From JAGMES01 sp023128035 (GTDB lineage Bacteria; Bacillota; Halanaerobiia; DY22613), in contig DAOVRZ010000012.1 in NCBI GenBank assembly GCA_030627905.1, positions 1-64,000 on the forward strand: a stretch of DNA of 64,000 nt, written 5' to 3'. The notes under the pieces are model-generated. The model saw nothing but the letters and a program-made list of their open reading frames with translations, was not told where the DNA came from and did no database searches. The translations under genes and the position numbers were made by a program. This document shows, piece after piece, positions 53,544 to 62,296 of the stretch. Positions within the stretch are counted from its first letter, which is position 1, and every line of letters begins with the position of its first letter.

Positions 53544-53684
53544 TCATTTAATGATTAACTCACAAAAAGTAGTCGCACAAAAGCTCCCGTACCATATATA
53601 GTTCTGAATAGGCGTTTTCAGTACTATATATGGTACGGGAGTGCGACTAAAATACTTTTTGTGGGCTAATCATTTAATGATTAA
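53544..53684. mobile_element. Hairpin element with flanking 15-bp direct repeats
   Basis: TCATTTAATGATTAA occurs at both ends (53544-53558 and 53670-53684). Between them, long arms CACAAAAAGTA...GTCGCAC and CTCCCGTACCATATATAG pair with their complements around a loop of about 22 bases. The structure is like a non-autonomous MITE and lies where the YxlF-like gene was cut. No coding capacity. Confidence 0.65.
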
Positions 53685-53754
53685 TAAAGGTTTAACTGGG
53701 TTATAATAGTTTGAGGAACGTGTCTGTTCTCTAATAACCCAGGAGGTAAAAACG

Positions 53755-54243
53755 ATGAAAAAATATCGGGAAATTATGATTTTAATCCTGATGATGATTG
53801 TGATGGGTGGAAGTTTTCAACTTTTTAAAACTCAAGGGAGCATTGGATATGAAATCAGTAAAAGTTCGTTTTTTGGGAGAAGTCCCTTGAAGAATTCTCT
53901 TTTAAATTTAGAACAAATTGCTCGATTTAGTCATGATTATTTGAATGGCTTTCTTTGTGGAGAGAATTGGGGTACTGTTCTCTCAGAAGATCAAATGAAA
54001 GAGGAAATGGAACAGTTATATTTTCGTTATGAATTGGAAGAGGAGATGATATCATATTTATATCCTCAAGGGATGGAAGTTGATCCACTTTTCCATGAAT
54101 TTCGTTCAGGATTTGAGCTAGTAATAGAAGGTTTAGAGAAAGATGATAAAGAGCTTTTAAAACAAGCCCATGAAATTTTTCATAGAATTGACTACGATAT
54201 TTTCCATCACAGTTCAATTGATAAACTAATAATCGTTGATTAA
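53755..54243 (+). CDS. Small exported protein of unknown function
   Basis: A 162-residue protein with an N-terminal membrane or signal segment (IMILILMMIVMGGSF) and an acidic, helical remainder (LLNLEQIARFSHDYLNGF, AHEIFHRIDYDIFHH). I do not recognise the family. AGGAGG precedes the ATG, and its leader contains a CTGGGTTAT / ATAACCCAG pair that could fold just before the ribosome binding site. Confidence 0.65.
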   Translation: MKKYREIMILILMMIVMGGSFQLFKTQGSIGYEISKSSFFGRSPLKNSLLNLEQIARFSHDYLNGFLCGENWGTVLSEDQMKEEMEQLYFRYELEEEMISYLYPQGMEVDPLFHEFRSGFELVIEGLEKDDKELLKQAHEIFHRIDYDIFHHSSIDKLIIVD

Positions 54244-54277
54244 AAGACAGTCTGATAAAGGCTGTTTTATTTTTTAA
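54242..54277 (+). terminator. Weak terminator
   Basis: A short AAGACAG / CTGTTTT stem with a T-run. Confidence 0.45.
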
Positions 54278-54412
54278 GGTTATAAGTTGTACTATCATTC
54301 ATGGAAAGGAAATCAATAGAAGTTTGCAGGTTTTTTTTAGTGTAAGACGAATACATTAGTTAATTGGATTTTATTTTAAAGAATCTGCCATACTTAATAA
54401 AGGAGGAAACTT

Positions 54413-57280
54413 ATGGCTCAGGAATATCTTAAGATGGCAACTAATGTATATAAAAGTTCGAAAAAAATTGATTTTATAAATGCACCTCGCTTAATTTATA
54501 ATGAAGTTGAGAAAATCAAAGAACAATTAGCGCTAGATAAAATCATAGTTATTCGAGATGCAGAAGGTAGAATATCTTTGTTTTTAACTCCTCATAAAGA
54601 AGATTTTGATCATGTAGAAATTGAGACTTTCATTCAAGAAAAACTTTCAGAAGAATCAACTCGAATTTCTATAATTTCTAACGATAGAGTAACTTTGAAT
54701 GATTTTCTTGATGAAATTTATATTCAACATGAAAAGGATCTAGATTTTTTTGGAGATTTTATTCTTAAAAATTATGAAAAGTATAAAGAAAAAAGAGAAC
54801 CTGCCTGGTTAATAGAAAGACATCTTCAATATACAAGTTGGTTTGATGAAGACCAGATGGAAGATATGAAGCCTGACTTGGATGCAAAAGTTATTACTGG
54901 TTATTCATATAAAGGTGGAATAGGGAGAACAACATTAGTCGCTCTCTTAGCATTGAAAGCAGCACTGGAAGGTAAACGTGTTGTTGCCATTGATTTCGAT
55001 TTGGAAGCTCCTGGGTTGCTTCCAAAATTTTTTAATAAAAAGAGAGTAATGGAGCGAAAAGGAATTGTTGATTATTTAGTAGAGAAACCAATTTTAAAAG
55101 AAAAGTTAGATATAGATCAATATAATATCAGATTAAATAAACCAGAGATAAAAGGTGAGCTAAGAGTTTTTCCAGCTGGATTAATTGAAAGTGAAAATTT
55201 GCTAAATCAAAATTATATTCAAAAAATAACGAGAGTAAATTTTAATACTTTTATACGTTCTAAGGAAAACACTTTAACCCAGTTATTAAAAGAAATAGAT
55301 TCGCGTTACAAGCCAGATTTAATTTTTATTGATTCCAGAACTGGTATCACTGAGATTGGGGGATTAGGTACTAAAGGTTATTCGGATATAATTTTGATGC
55401 TCTTTGGCGAAGATGATCAAAATAATCAAGGTATGCAAATTATCTTACCTTTGATTTATGGCCGAAATATTATTGCAATAAATAGTCAATTAAGGGTTCG
55501 TCCTGATGATGGATTGGATGAAGAAGTGCTAGAACGATTTAAAATTAATCTGTTTAATACAGTATCTTGTTTGGAAGAAGGTATTGTAGATATTGCAGAT
55601 TTGGAAGATTATATGGGAATAGAAAAGATGGAATATCATCCTGACTTAGTATTCGCGGATGAAACAAAAACAAAACTATTTGATATAGTTAAAAACAATA
55701 CTTATTCTTCAGTCAATCTCATTTATCAACAAATTAAAGAACGATTATCAAATACAGAGATAGAGGAAAAGGATGAGTCTGATTTAAGAGAAACATTCTC
55801 TACTAAGAGTGTTATTCTAAATAATATAGAAAATTTAAAAGTTGATGCTGCAAAGGTTTTTCAGACAGAAGGAGATTTTACAAATAGATTTTTATTTAGA
55901 GAAGAATTCAAATTTTTATTTCAGGATGATATTTTCTTCATAACAGGAGATAAAGGTGAGGGCAAAACTGCATTGTTTTCACTAATGAATCATAAAGATA
56001 CTATCATAGATTTTAGGAAATATTTGATCTCTAAAAATATCATAAAACCAGAAAATGATTGGAATTTTGACTCGGTTTCTCTAGAAAAAGGATTTGGTAA
56101 ACCAGATTCTGAAGATATTCAACCTCCTCAGGAATTTTTTCAGGAAATGTATAAAGAGTATAAAACGAATTACGAAAAATATGTGTTGATGTGGGAATTT
56201 ATTCTTTTATATCAGTTAGAAAAAGTTATGTACAATCAAGAGTACATAACTGAAGTTAAGTTTAAAAGAATTTCTGATGTATATAAATATCTCACTGAAG
56301 AATATACTATGGAAATTGTTTTTGAAGTGAGGGATCGAATGAAAGTATTGAATACTATCTTGTTAGATAGAGGGAAAAAAATTTATTTTATATATGATGA
56401 ATTAGATAAAGAAATAACAGAACAACGTTCAATGAGAGGGCCAATAATTACTGGTTTGTTGAGTATGTGGTACAAATATGCTACACTTTATGACAATGTC
56501 AGGAGTAAAATATTTTTAAGAAATGATATTTTTAGGAATGAAGTTGAGATGACAAACAAAGGACATTTGGAAGATTATAGAATGATTTTGAGTTGGGAAT
56601 ATAAAGATGTTTTAAAAGTTATGTTTAAATACTTAATTTCTAACTTTAAAGAATGTAGAGTATTACTTGATGGAGTGCTTGATACAAAATATGAAGAGAA
56701 ACTTGGTTATTTTATTACAGATAATGAAGCTGAGTTGGAGAAAGCTGTTAATACAATTTTTGGTACCAGAATGTCTAGTGGTGATAAAGCAGGCAAAGTT
56801 TTTCTTTGGATTAGAAAAAGATTGAGTGATGCAAATAATAAAATAACTCCGAGACGGATAGTTAATTTATTGATTATAGCAGCTGAAAAAGAATTTAAAA
56901 AAGTGAATCCGAATAGTGAAAGACTAATCTCAGCGAAATCCTTTGAAGAAGCTTTAACAGATAGAGATCGTGGAGTTTCTAAACTTGCAGTAGAAGAACT
57001 GTTTGAAGAAAATAAAGAATATAAACCATATCTGTCTTTGTTGGCTGACAAAATCGATAGATCAGTTCCAATAGATGAAAACAATCTATTGTCTGCTTTT
57101 GATCAAATTAGTAATGAATTATCGTCAGATGAAAAAATTTCATCAAGAACCCTACTTAAAGAGCTTATTGAAATTGGGGTTCTTAAAGAATATCAGCGTG
57201 GGAAAAAAGATCAAAGTCGTTATAGTGTACCTGAGATTTATTTACATGGTCTGAACCTTACTCGAAAAGGACGAATTTAA
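54413..57280 (+). CDS. Double-ATPase protein: KGGIGRT ParA/MinD-like domain plus second P-loop NTPase and wHTH
   Basis: A 955-residue cytoplasmic protein. After about 150 N-terminal residues comes a MinD/ParA-like ATPase with deviant Walker A SYKGGIGRTT (near 166), FDLEAPGL (near 196) and LIFIDSRTGITEIGGLG (near 305). A second P-loop domain follows, with Walker A GDKGEGKTALF (near 511), Walker B IYFIYDELDKE (near 658) and the Arg/Asn-rich KIFLRNDIFRN. The C-terminus is winged-helix-like (LLKELIEIGVLKEYQRGKKD). The second half recalls P-loop proteins of the Sll1717 type. KGGxGR ATPases are often in predicted defence or stress systems, but the function is unknown. The stop codon lies in a 16-base match to the end of the interspersed repeat. 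Confidence 0.75.
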   Translation: MAQEYLKMATNVYKSSKKIDFINAPRLIYNEVEKIKEQLALDKIIVIRDAEGRISLFLTPHKEDFDHVEIETFIQEKLSEESTRISIISNDRVTLNDFLDEIYIQHEKDLDFFGDFILKNYEKYKEKREPAWLIERHLQYTSWFDEDQMEDMKPDLDAKVITGYSYKGGIGRTTLVALLALKAALEGKRVVAIDFDLEAPGLLPKFFNKKRVMERKGIVDYLVEKPILKEKLDIDQYNIRLNKPEIKGELRVFPAGLIESENLLNQNYIQKITRVNFNTFIRSKENTLTQLLKEIDSRYKPDLIFIDSRTGITEIGGLGTKGYSDIILMLFGEDDQNNQGMQIILPLIYGRNIIAINSQLRVRPDDGLDEEVLERFKINLFNTVSCLEEGIVDIADLEDYMGIEKMEYHPDLVFADETKTKLFDIVKNNTYSSVNLIYQQIKERLSNTEIEEKDESDLRETFSTKSVILNNIENLKVDAAKVFQTEGDFTNRFLFREEFKFLFQDDIFFITGDKGEGKTALFSLMNHKDTIIDFRKYLISKNIIKPENDWNFDSVSLEKGFGKPDSEDIQPPQEFFQEMYKEYKTNYEKYVLMWEFILLYQLEKVMYNQEYITEVKFKRISDVYKYLTEEYTMEIVFEVRDRMKVLNTILLDRGKKIYFIYDELDKEITEQRSMRGPIITGLLSMWYKYATLYDNVRSKIFLRNDIFRNEVEMTNKGHLEDYRMILSWEYKDVLKVMFKYLISNFKECRVLLDGVLDTKYEEKLGYFITDNEAELEKAVNTIFGTRMSSGDKAGKVFLWIRKRLSDANNKITPRRIVNLLIIAAEKEFKKVNPNSERLISAKSFEEALTDRDRGVSKLAVEELFEENKEYKPYLSLLADKIDRSVPIDENNLLSAFDQISNELSSDEKISSRTLLKELIEIGVLKEYQRGKKDQSRYSVPEIYLHGLNLTRKGRI

Positions 57281-57291
57281 CGACATTTCAG
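57276..57291 (+). repeat. Solitary end of the two-hairpin repeat (group A)
   Basis: TTTAACGACATTTCAG is identical to the first 16 bases of group A copies, but the element does not continue: GGAGGAAAA, the next gene's ribosome binding site, follows. It supplies the stop of the double-ATPase gene. It may be a deletion scar or an unoccupied site. Confidence 0.55.
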
Positions 57292-57307
57292 GAGGAAAAT
57301 TAATAAA

Positions 57308-58507
57308 ATGAAAAAATACTATGAAAATTCTTATGTAACAAAGTTTAATACCATAATAAGTAGAGAAGAAAAATTAGAAGATGGCCGTCATGGAGTAGTC
57401 TTAAATGAAACTTACTTTTACCCAACCTCAGGTGGACAACCAAATGATATGGGAACTATAGCTGGAGTGAAGGTTATAGATGTAATTGCTAGTGATGAAA
57501 TTATACATATAGTAGAAAAACCTATTGGTGATACAAAAGTAGAATGTGTGATTGACTGGTCTCGAAGGTTTGACTTCATGCAACAACATGCTGGTCAACA
57601 TCTTTTATCTGCTTGCTTTGAAAAATTATATGATGCAGAAACAGTAGGGTTTCATTTGGGTGATGAGTATGTTACTATTGATGTGACTTTAGATGAATTG
57701 ACTTTAGAGATGGCAGAAAAGATAGAGTTAGCAGCAAATGAATTGATCTATCGTAATTTACCGATAAAGGCTTATATTGTTGAACCTGACCAACTTGTAA
57801 ATATCCCATTGCGAAAGCAGCCTTCTGTAGAAGAGAATATTCGTATTGTCGAGATTGAAGGAGAAGATTATTCTCCATGTGGAGGAACACACCCCCAGGT
57901 AACAGGTGAAATTGGCATGATCAAAATTCGTAAATGGGAGAAAAAGCGTGATAATATCCGAGTTGAATTTGTCTGTGGTTTAAGGGCATTAACAGATTAT
58001 CAATGGAAAAATAGTTATATAAATCAGATGGCAAATCAATTTACTATGAAGGATAAAGAAGTGCTAGAAGGGGTACAACGTATTTATAAAGAGGCCAAAA
58101 TTTTAAGGAAAGAGGTAGGGAATTTAAAAGGTAAAGTACAATTTTATGAGTCAGAAGAATATTATAATAATGCAAAAGAAATACAGGGGGTCCGCATTGT
58201 AAGCGATATTTTCACAGATAAAAATATAGGTGAAGCCAAACACTTAGCCAATAAAGTGATTAATAAAGATAAAGTAATGGTTTTCTTTGCTGTTCAGGGA
58301 GAAAAAGCACAGGTGATTTTTAGCCGTTCAGATGACTTAAACATAAATATGAATGATCTTTTAAAAGAAGTAATTGGATTAATTAATGGTAGTGGTGGTG
58401 GAAATGCCAAATCTGCTCAAGGTGGCGGTACAGATATAAATAATTTGGAGAGTTTAATTAAATCTGCAGAACTAATTGTAACCAATCGGTATTTGAATAA
58501 GAAATAA
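57308..58507 (+). CDS. AlaX-type alanyl-tRNA editing protein (long form, with DHHA1)
   Basis: A 399-residue protein related to the editing half of alanyl-tRNA synthetase. The beta-barrel domain (about 1-80, YPTSGGQPNDMG) is followed by the editing site HAGQH (His94/His98) and CGGTH (Cys191/His195), a coiled coil near 240-280 and a DHHA1 domain ending GSGGGNAKSAQGGG. It hydrolyses Ser or Gly wrongly attached to tRNA-Ala. AGGAGG precedes the ATG. Confidence 0.88.
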   Translation: MKKYYENSYVTKFNTIISREEKLEDGRHGVVLNETYFYPTSGGQPNDMGTIAGVKVIDVIASDEIIHIVEKPIGDTKVECVIDWSRRFDFMQQHAGQHLLSACFEKLYDAETVGFHLGDEYVTIDVTLDELTLEMAEKIELAANELIYRNLPIKAYIVEPDQLVNIPLRKQPSVEENIRIVEIEGEDYSPCGGTHPQVTGEIGMIKIRKWEKKRDNIRVEFVCGLRALTDYQWKNSYINQMANQFTMKDKEVLEGVQRIYKEAKILRKEVGNLKGKVQFYESEEYYNNAKEIQGVRIVSDIFTDKNIGEAKHLANKVINKDKVMVFFAVQGEKAQVIFSRSDDLNINMNDLLKEVIGLINGSGGGNAKSAQGGGTDINNLESLIKSAELIVTNRYLNKK

Positions 58508-58526
58508 GGAATTATGGGGTGATAAT

Positions 58527-59138
58527 ATGATGGATTATGAATTGAAAGCAAATCTTACAAAAACTTATGATCGCTATGCGAAAGAAAGAGATCAAAGTCC
58601 TCTTCAAGCTTGGAAATTGGAAGAACGAGAATATTTTCTAAAGATGTTGCAAAAGGAAGCTAAGAAAACTATTCTGGAGATAGGAGCTGGGCCAGGTCGA
58701 GATGGAAAATTCTTTCAAGATAATGGTTTGAGAGTTATCTGTACAGATATTTCACCCGAAATGGTTAAATTATGCCGTGAAAAAGAGTTACGAGCATATG
58801 TGATGGATTTTTATAAGCTGAAGTTTTTAAATGAAAGCTATGATGCGATCTGGGCTTTAAATTGTTTACTTCATGCTTCTAAAACATGTTTGAAAACTGT
58901 TCTGCAAAAAATTTATGCTATCTTAAAAAAGGATGGTTTATTCTATTTGGGAGTATATGGAGGAGAAGATTCAGAGGTGGTTTGGGATGATGATTACTAT
59001 GAGCCACCTAGATTTTTCTCATTCTATACTGATGATCATTTGAAAGAAGTAGTTACTGAATATTTTGATCTGATTTATTTTAAATCGATGCCAGTTGAAG
59101 GAAAGCTCCATTTTCAATCTTTGATTTTAAGAAAATGA
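58527..59138 (+). CDS. Class I SAM-dependent methyltransferase
   Basis: A 203-residue methyltransferase. The SAM-binding motif ILEIGAGPGRDGKFF lies near residue 50, then ICTDISPEMVKLC and IWALNCLLHAS. Substrate unknown. First of three closely packed genes; GGGGTG precedes the tandem ATGs. Confidence 0.85.
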   Translation: MMDYELKANLTKTYDRYAKERDQSPLQAWKLEEREYFLKMLQKEAKKTILEIGAGPGRDGKFFQDNGLRVICTDISPEMVKLCREKELRAYVMDFYKLKFLNESYDAIWALNCLLHASKTCLKTVLQKIYAILKKDGLFYLGVYGGEDSEVVWDDDYYEPPRFFSFYTDDHLKEVVTEYFDLIYFKSMPVEGKLHFQSLILRK

Positions 59139-59158
59139 TACGTTTAGGAGGAATATTC

Positions 59159-59788
59159 ATGGCAGTAGATATTAATATAAAAGGAGTAGCACTTTCTTTT
59201 GAAACTTCAGAAAAGCTTTTTTCACCAAATCAGATTGATCAGGGAACTCTGGCAATGCTTTCAACAGTCGAATTTCATTCAGAGGATCAGGTATTAGATG
59301 TGGGGTGTGGTTATGGGGTTGTTGGAATATTAGCAGCACGTTTGATTGGTTCTGATCGGGTTAGGATGGTTGATATTGACCTTGAAGCAGTAAAATTTGC
59401 TCGAATGAATGCAGAACGAAATGAAGTTGAAGTACCTATCTTTGTCAGTGATGGTTTGAAAGAAGTCTACGAGGATAATTTTACTTTAATCTTAAGCAAT
59501 CCACCTTATCATGAGGATTTTTCGATTCCTAAAGGATTTATTGAAGATGGATTTACTAAACTCTCGTTGGGTGGTAAGATGGTTATGGTGGTTAAACGCT
59601 TAGATTGGTACAAAAATAAACTTAAATCTATTTTTGGTGGAGTGAAAGTAGAAGAGATTAATGGTTATTATGTATTATCTGTTGAAAAACGAGCAATGAG
59701 ATCACCTAAAAAGGGAAAAAAAATTGTAAGTAATAAGCATAAAAAACGTCAACAAATTACGAGCAATTTTAAAAAACGTCGCAAATGA
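59159..59788 (+). CDS. RsmC-like class I methyltransferase
   Basis: A 209-residue methyltransferase with SAM motif VLDVGCGYGVVGILAAR, acidic VDIDLEAVKFA and the N-P-P-Y motif ILSNPPYHEDF typical of N-methylation of bases in RNA or DNA. A very basic tail (SPKKGKKIVSNKHKKRQQ and following) suggests RNA binding. The ATG after AGGAGG is preferred over one eight codons earlier. It overlaps the next gene by four bases. Confidence 0.85.
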   Translation: MAVDINIKGVALSFETSEKLFSPNQIDQGTLAMLSTVEFHSEDQVLDVGCGYGVVGILAARLIGSDRVRMVDIDLEAVKFARMNAERNEVEVPIFVSDGLKEVYEDNFTLILSNPPYHEDFSIPKGFIEDGFTKLSLGGKMVMVVKRLDWYKNKLKSIFGGVKVEEINGYYVLSVEKRAMRSPKKGKKIVSNKHKKRQQITSNFKKRRK

Positions 59789-60105
59789 AAGGATATGAAG
59801 AAAAGGTGGAGATAAAAGATTTGATGGAGAAGATGAATGAGTTTGTGAAATCCAAGGGGTGGTATGATGCCAAATCAACTAAACCTCAGACTCAAAAAAA
59901 TATAGCTATTTCTTTGGCTTTAGAAGCTAGCGAAGTTTTAGAACATTTTCAGTGGGGTGAGGAGTCTAAAAACCCTGAGGCTTTAGCAGGAGAATTAGCT
60001 GATGTTGCGTTATATCTTCTACAATTAAGTTATCTTAGTGGAATAGATTTGGAGGAAAGTATTTTAAAGAAGTTAGAGCAAAATTATCAACGTTCCTGGG
60101 ATTGA
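59785..60105 (+). CDS. MazG-like nucleotide pyrophosphohydrolase
   Basis: A 106-residue all-alpha NTP-PPase with the MazG-like core SLALEASEVLEHFQWG and ELADVALYLLQLSYLSGI, carrying the E-x-x-E and E-x-x-D metal ligands. It removes pyrophosphate from non-canonical or surplus nucleotides. Translation is coupled to the methyltransferase gene by ATGA. Confidence 0.88.
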   Translation: MKGYEEKVEIKDLMEKMNEFVKSKGWYDAKSTKPQTQKNIAISLALEASEVLEHFQWGEESKNPEALAGELADVALYLLQLSYLSGIDLEESILKKLEQNYQRSWD

Positions 60106-60139
60106 TATTGAGGGTGGATTGGGAAAAGGTGGGGTAATT

Positions 60140-60487
60140 ATGAAACTTAATTTTAAACTATGGCTTGAAGAAGAGCATGAAAAGCTTTTTGGGATTGGCC
60201 CATGTGATCTTCTTCAAAGAGTGGAGCGAACTGGTTCACTTCGTAAAGCTGCAGCAGAGATTAATATGTCATATAGTCAAGCTTGGAAACTAATTGATAG
60301 GCTTGAAAAGTCTTTAGGTTTTTCTCTATTAGAAAAACATGTCGGTGGTAAAAGTGGTGGAGGTTCACAATTAACCTCTAAAGCTCAACAATTGATTAAA
60401 GCATACATGAGTTTTTATAATGAAGCATCTGATAAACTTCAAGAATTGAGCGAAAAATGGTTTGCATCATTTATAAAGAAAAATTAG
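60140..60487 (+). CDS. ModE-type winged-helix regulator (DNA-binding domain only)
   Basis: A 115-residue protein matching the N-terminal domain of ModE: GPCDLLQRVERTGSLRKAAA, INMSYSQAWKLIDRLEKSLG and GGKSGGGSQLTSKAQQLI. The molybdate-binding TOBE domains of full-length ModE are absent, as in many short homologues. It precedes modA with a perfect ModE-like dyad between them and probably controls that promoter. AAAGGTGGGG precedes the ATG. Confidence 0.88.
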   Translation: MKLNFKLWLEEEHEKLFGIGPCDLLQRVERTGSLRKAAAEINMSYSQAWKLIDRLEKSLGFSLLEKHVGGKSGGGSQLTSKAQQLIKAYMSFYNEASDKLQELSEKWFASFIKKN

Positions 60488-60510
60488 GCACTGTTTAAGA
60501 GTAAATTAGA

Positions 60511-60539
60511 TTGTCTAAAACAACTTAATGTGATATAAT
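60511..60539 (+). promoter_or_regulatory. Promoter of modAB
   Basis: TTGTCT, a 17-bp spacer and TATAAT directly before the operator dyad. The modA leader is about 130 bases. Confidence 0.7.
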
Positions 60540-60543
60540 TATT

Positions 60544-60577
60544 ACAAACGTTATACTCTTCAAAATATAACGTTTGT
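60544..60577. promoter_or_regulatory. ModE-type operator of modAB
   Basis: Perfect 12-bp arms ACAAACGTTATA / TATAACGTTTGT with a 10-bp spacer. The CG-T-TAT / ATA-A-CG half-sites resemble the ModE box. It lies over the expected transcription start. A further half-site, AGCGTTATAC, follows at 60586. Confidence 0.7.
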
Positions 60578-60674
60578 TCTGAGATAGCGTTATACATTTA
60601 GAAACATAGCGCATCTACTATGTTATGAAAGTGCTCTAAACCAAGAAAATAATTTTTAGATGGAGGAAAAATCG

Positions 60675-61457
60675 ATGAAAAAATTGTTGTTTTTTTTAGG
60701 CATAATTGTACTCATACTAAGTTTGTGGGGTATATGGTCTGAATCAATGAAAGCAAAAGAATCTAAAGGCGAATTAGTCATTTTTGCAGCCTCTAGTTTA
60801 AGTGATGCTTTTTTAGAACTCAAAGAAAAATTTGAACTGCAAAATCCTGAAGTTAATATCTATATAAATTTTGCATCATCAGGAAAGTTACAGATTCAAA
60901 TTGAACAAGGTGCTCCTGCTGATATATTTGCTTCTGCTGGGATTAAGCAGATGAATGCACTAACTGAAAAAGGATTTATGGCAAATCCGACAAATTATTT
61001 TGCGAAAAATAGATTGGTAGTGATTGGCCCGAAAGATAGTCAGTTAAAGTTGAATGATTTAAAAGATTTTTTACAAGAAGAGATTGATGAGATTGGACTT
61101 GGTGATCCACAGACTACTCCAGTTGGGCAATATTCTGCTGATGCTATAAATAATCTAGATTTGTGGGAAAGTCTGCAGAGTAAATTAATCTATGGGAATA
61201 ATGTTCGTCAGGTATTACAATATGTAGAACGCGGAGAAGTAGGTTTGGGTTTTGTCTATGCTACAGATGCGGCAATCTCTGAACAGGTGAAAGTTCTTTA
61301 TACTATACCAGAAAAATCACATAATGCTATTTTGTATCCAATTGGAATAACTAAGGGAAGTGAGAATATAGGTTTAGCTGCAAAATTTACAGAATGGGTT
61401 TTATCAGATGTAGGACAAACTATTTTAGCTAGATATGGATTTGAAAAAGGCCAATAG
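60675..61457 (+). CDS. modA: Molybdate ABC transporter substrate-binding protein
   Basis: A 260-residue ModA. The signal peptide (LLFFLGIIVLILSLWGIW) is followed by the binding fold with FAASSLSDAFLELKEKFE, FASSGKLQIQIEQGAPADIF, GDPQTTPVGQYSADA and GNNVRQVLQYVERGEVGLGF, all typical of bacterial ModA. The upstream in-frame ATG is part of the ATGGAGG ribosome binding site. It binds molybdate (or tungstate) outside the cell membrane. Confidence 0.93.
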   Translation: MKKLLFFLGIIVLILSLWGIWSESMKAKESKGELVIFAASSLSDAFLELKEKFELQNPEVNIYINFASSGKLQIQIEQGAPADIFASAGIKQMNALTEKGFMANPTNYFAKNRLVVIGPKDSQLKLNDLKDFLQEEIDEIGLGDPQTTPVGQYSADAINNLDLWESLQSKLIYGNNVRQVLQYVERGEVGLGFVYATDAAISEQVKVLYTIPEKSHNAILYPIGITKGSENIGLAAKFTEWVLSDVGQTILARYGFEKGQ

Positions 61458-61470
61458 GAGTGTTTGTAAT

Positions 61471-62133
61471 ATGAACGAAATTTTGTTTCCAATTTATTTA
61501 TCATTTAAAATTGCACTAATCTCAATAATATTAATAATAGTTTTGGGTCTATGGATTAGCTGGATTGTAACACGTAAGGAGTTTGTGGGAAAAAGATTGG
61601 CTGAAATATTGATCAATTTGCCACTGGTGATACCTCCTTCTGTTCTCGGATATTATCTTCTATTACTTTTCGGCAGAAGAGGATGGATCGGGTTTTGGTT
61701 GGAAAGATTATTTGGAATTCGTTTAGTTTTTCATTGGACAGGTGGTATTTTAGCTGCTGTGGTAGTTTCATTACCTTTGTTTATCAATGCTGTCCGGCCT
61801 GCATTAGCTTCTCTTGATAAAGATGTTGAGGATGCAGCAAAAATGGATGGAGCAACAAATTATCAAATTTTTTCAAAGATTACATTGCCTTTGATTAGTA
61901 AAAGTCTTATTGCGGGGATTGCTTTGAGCTTTGCAAGGGCTTTAGGAGAGTTTGGGACGACTTTAATGTTGATTGGTAATATTCCAGGAAAGACACAAAC
62001 GATGTCTTTAGCGATTTACCAGGCTGTTTTATCAGGGGAATATGGTCTGGCAAATCAGCTTGTGTTGATTATGACTTTTTTAGCTGTTGGGGTTATGGTG
62101 GTGATTGGAAAATTGGATGTGAGAGAAGATTAA
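61471..62133 (+). CDS. modB: Molybdate ABC transporter permease
   Basis: A 220-residue ModB with EDAAKMDGATNYQIFSKITLP and SFARALGEFGTTLMLIGNIP. It starts 13 bp after modA. A modC ATPase gene would normally follow; here a terminator and a peptidase gene follow, so the ATPase must be supplied from elsewhere. Confidence 0.93.
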   Translation: MNEILFPIYLSFKIALISIILIIVLGLWISWIVTRKEFVGKRLAEILINLPLVIPPSVLGYYLLLLFGRRGWIGFWLERLFGIRLVFHWTGGILAAVVVSLPLFINAVRPALASLDKDVEDAAKMDGATNYQIFSKITLPLISKSLIAGIALSFARALGEFGTTLMLIGNIPGKTQTMSLAIYQAVLSGEYGLANQLVLIMTFLAVGVMVVIGKLDVRED

Positions 62134-62148
62134 GCAAATATCTTTTTC

Positions 62149-62187
62149 AGACTAATCAGTTCTTTGAGTTGATTGGTCTATTTTTTA
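62149..62187 (+). terminator. Terminator of modAB
   Basis: AGACTAATCA / TGATTGGTCT followed by a T-run. Confidence 0.8.
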
Positions 62188-62242
62188 TGAAGGTATAAAT
62201 AACATAAATAACGAATTATAAATAAAGTAACATAATTTACGA

Positions 62243-62285
62243 TTAAACTAAAGATGTAATAATGTAGTTATTAAATCGACTTTAA
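62243..62285 (+). repeat. Two-hairpin interspersed repeat, copy 7 (second hairpin only)
   Basis: TTAAACTAAAGATGTAATAA...GTTATTAAATCGACTTTAA: the second hairpin and right end alone, complementary to copy 6, which has only the first hairpin. It ends against the AGGAGG of the peptidase gene. Confidence 0.75.
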
Positions 62286-62296
62286 CAGGAGGGGAA

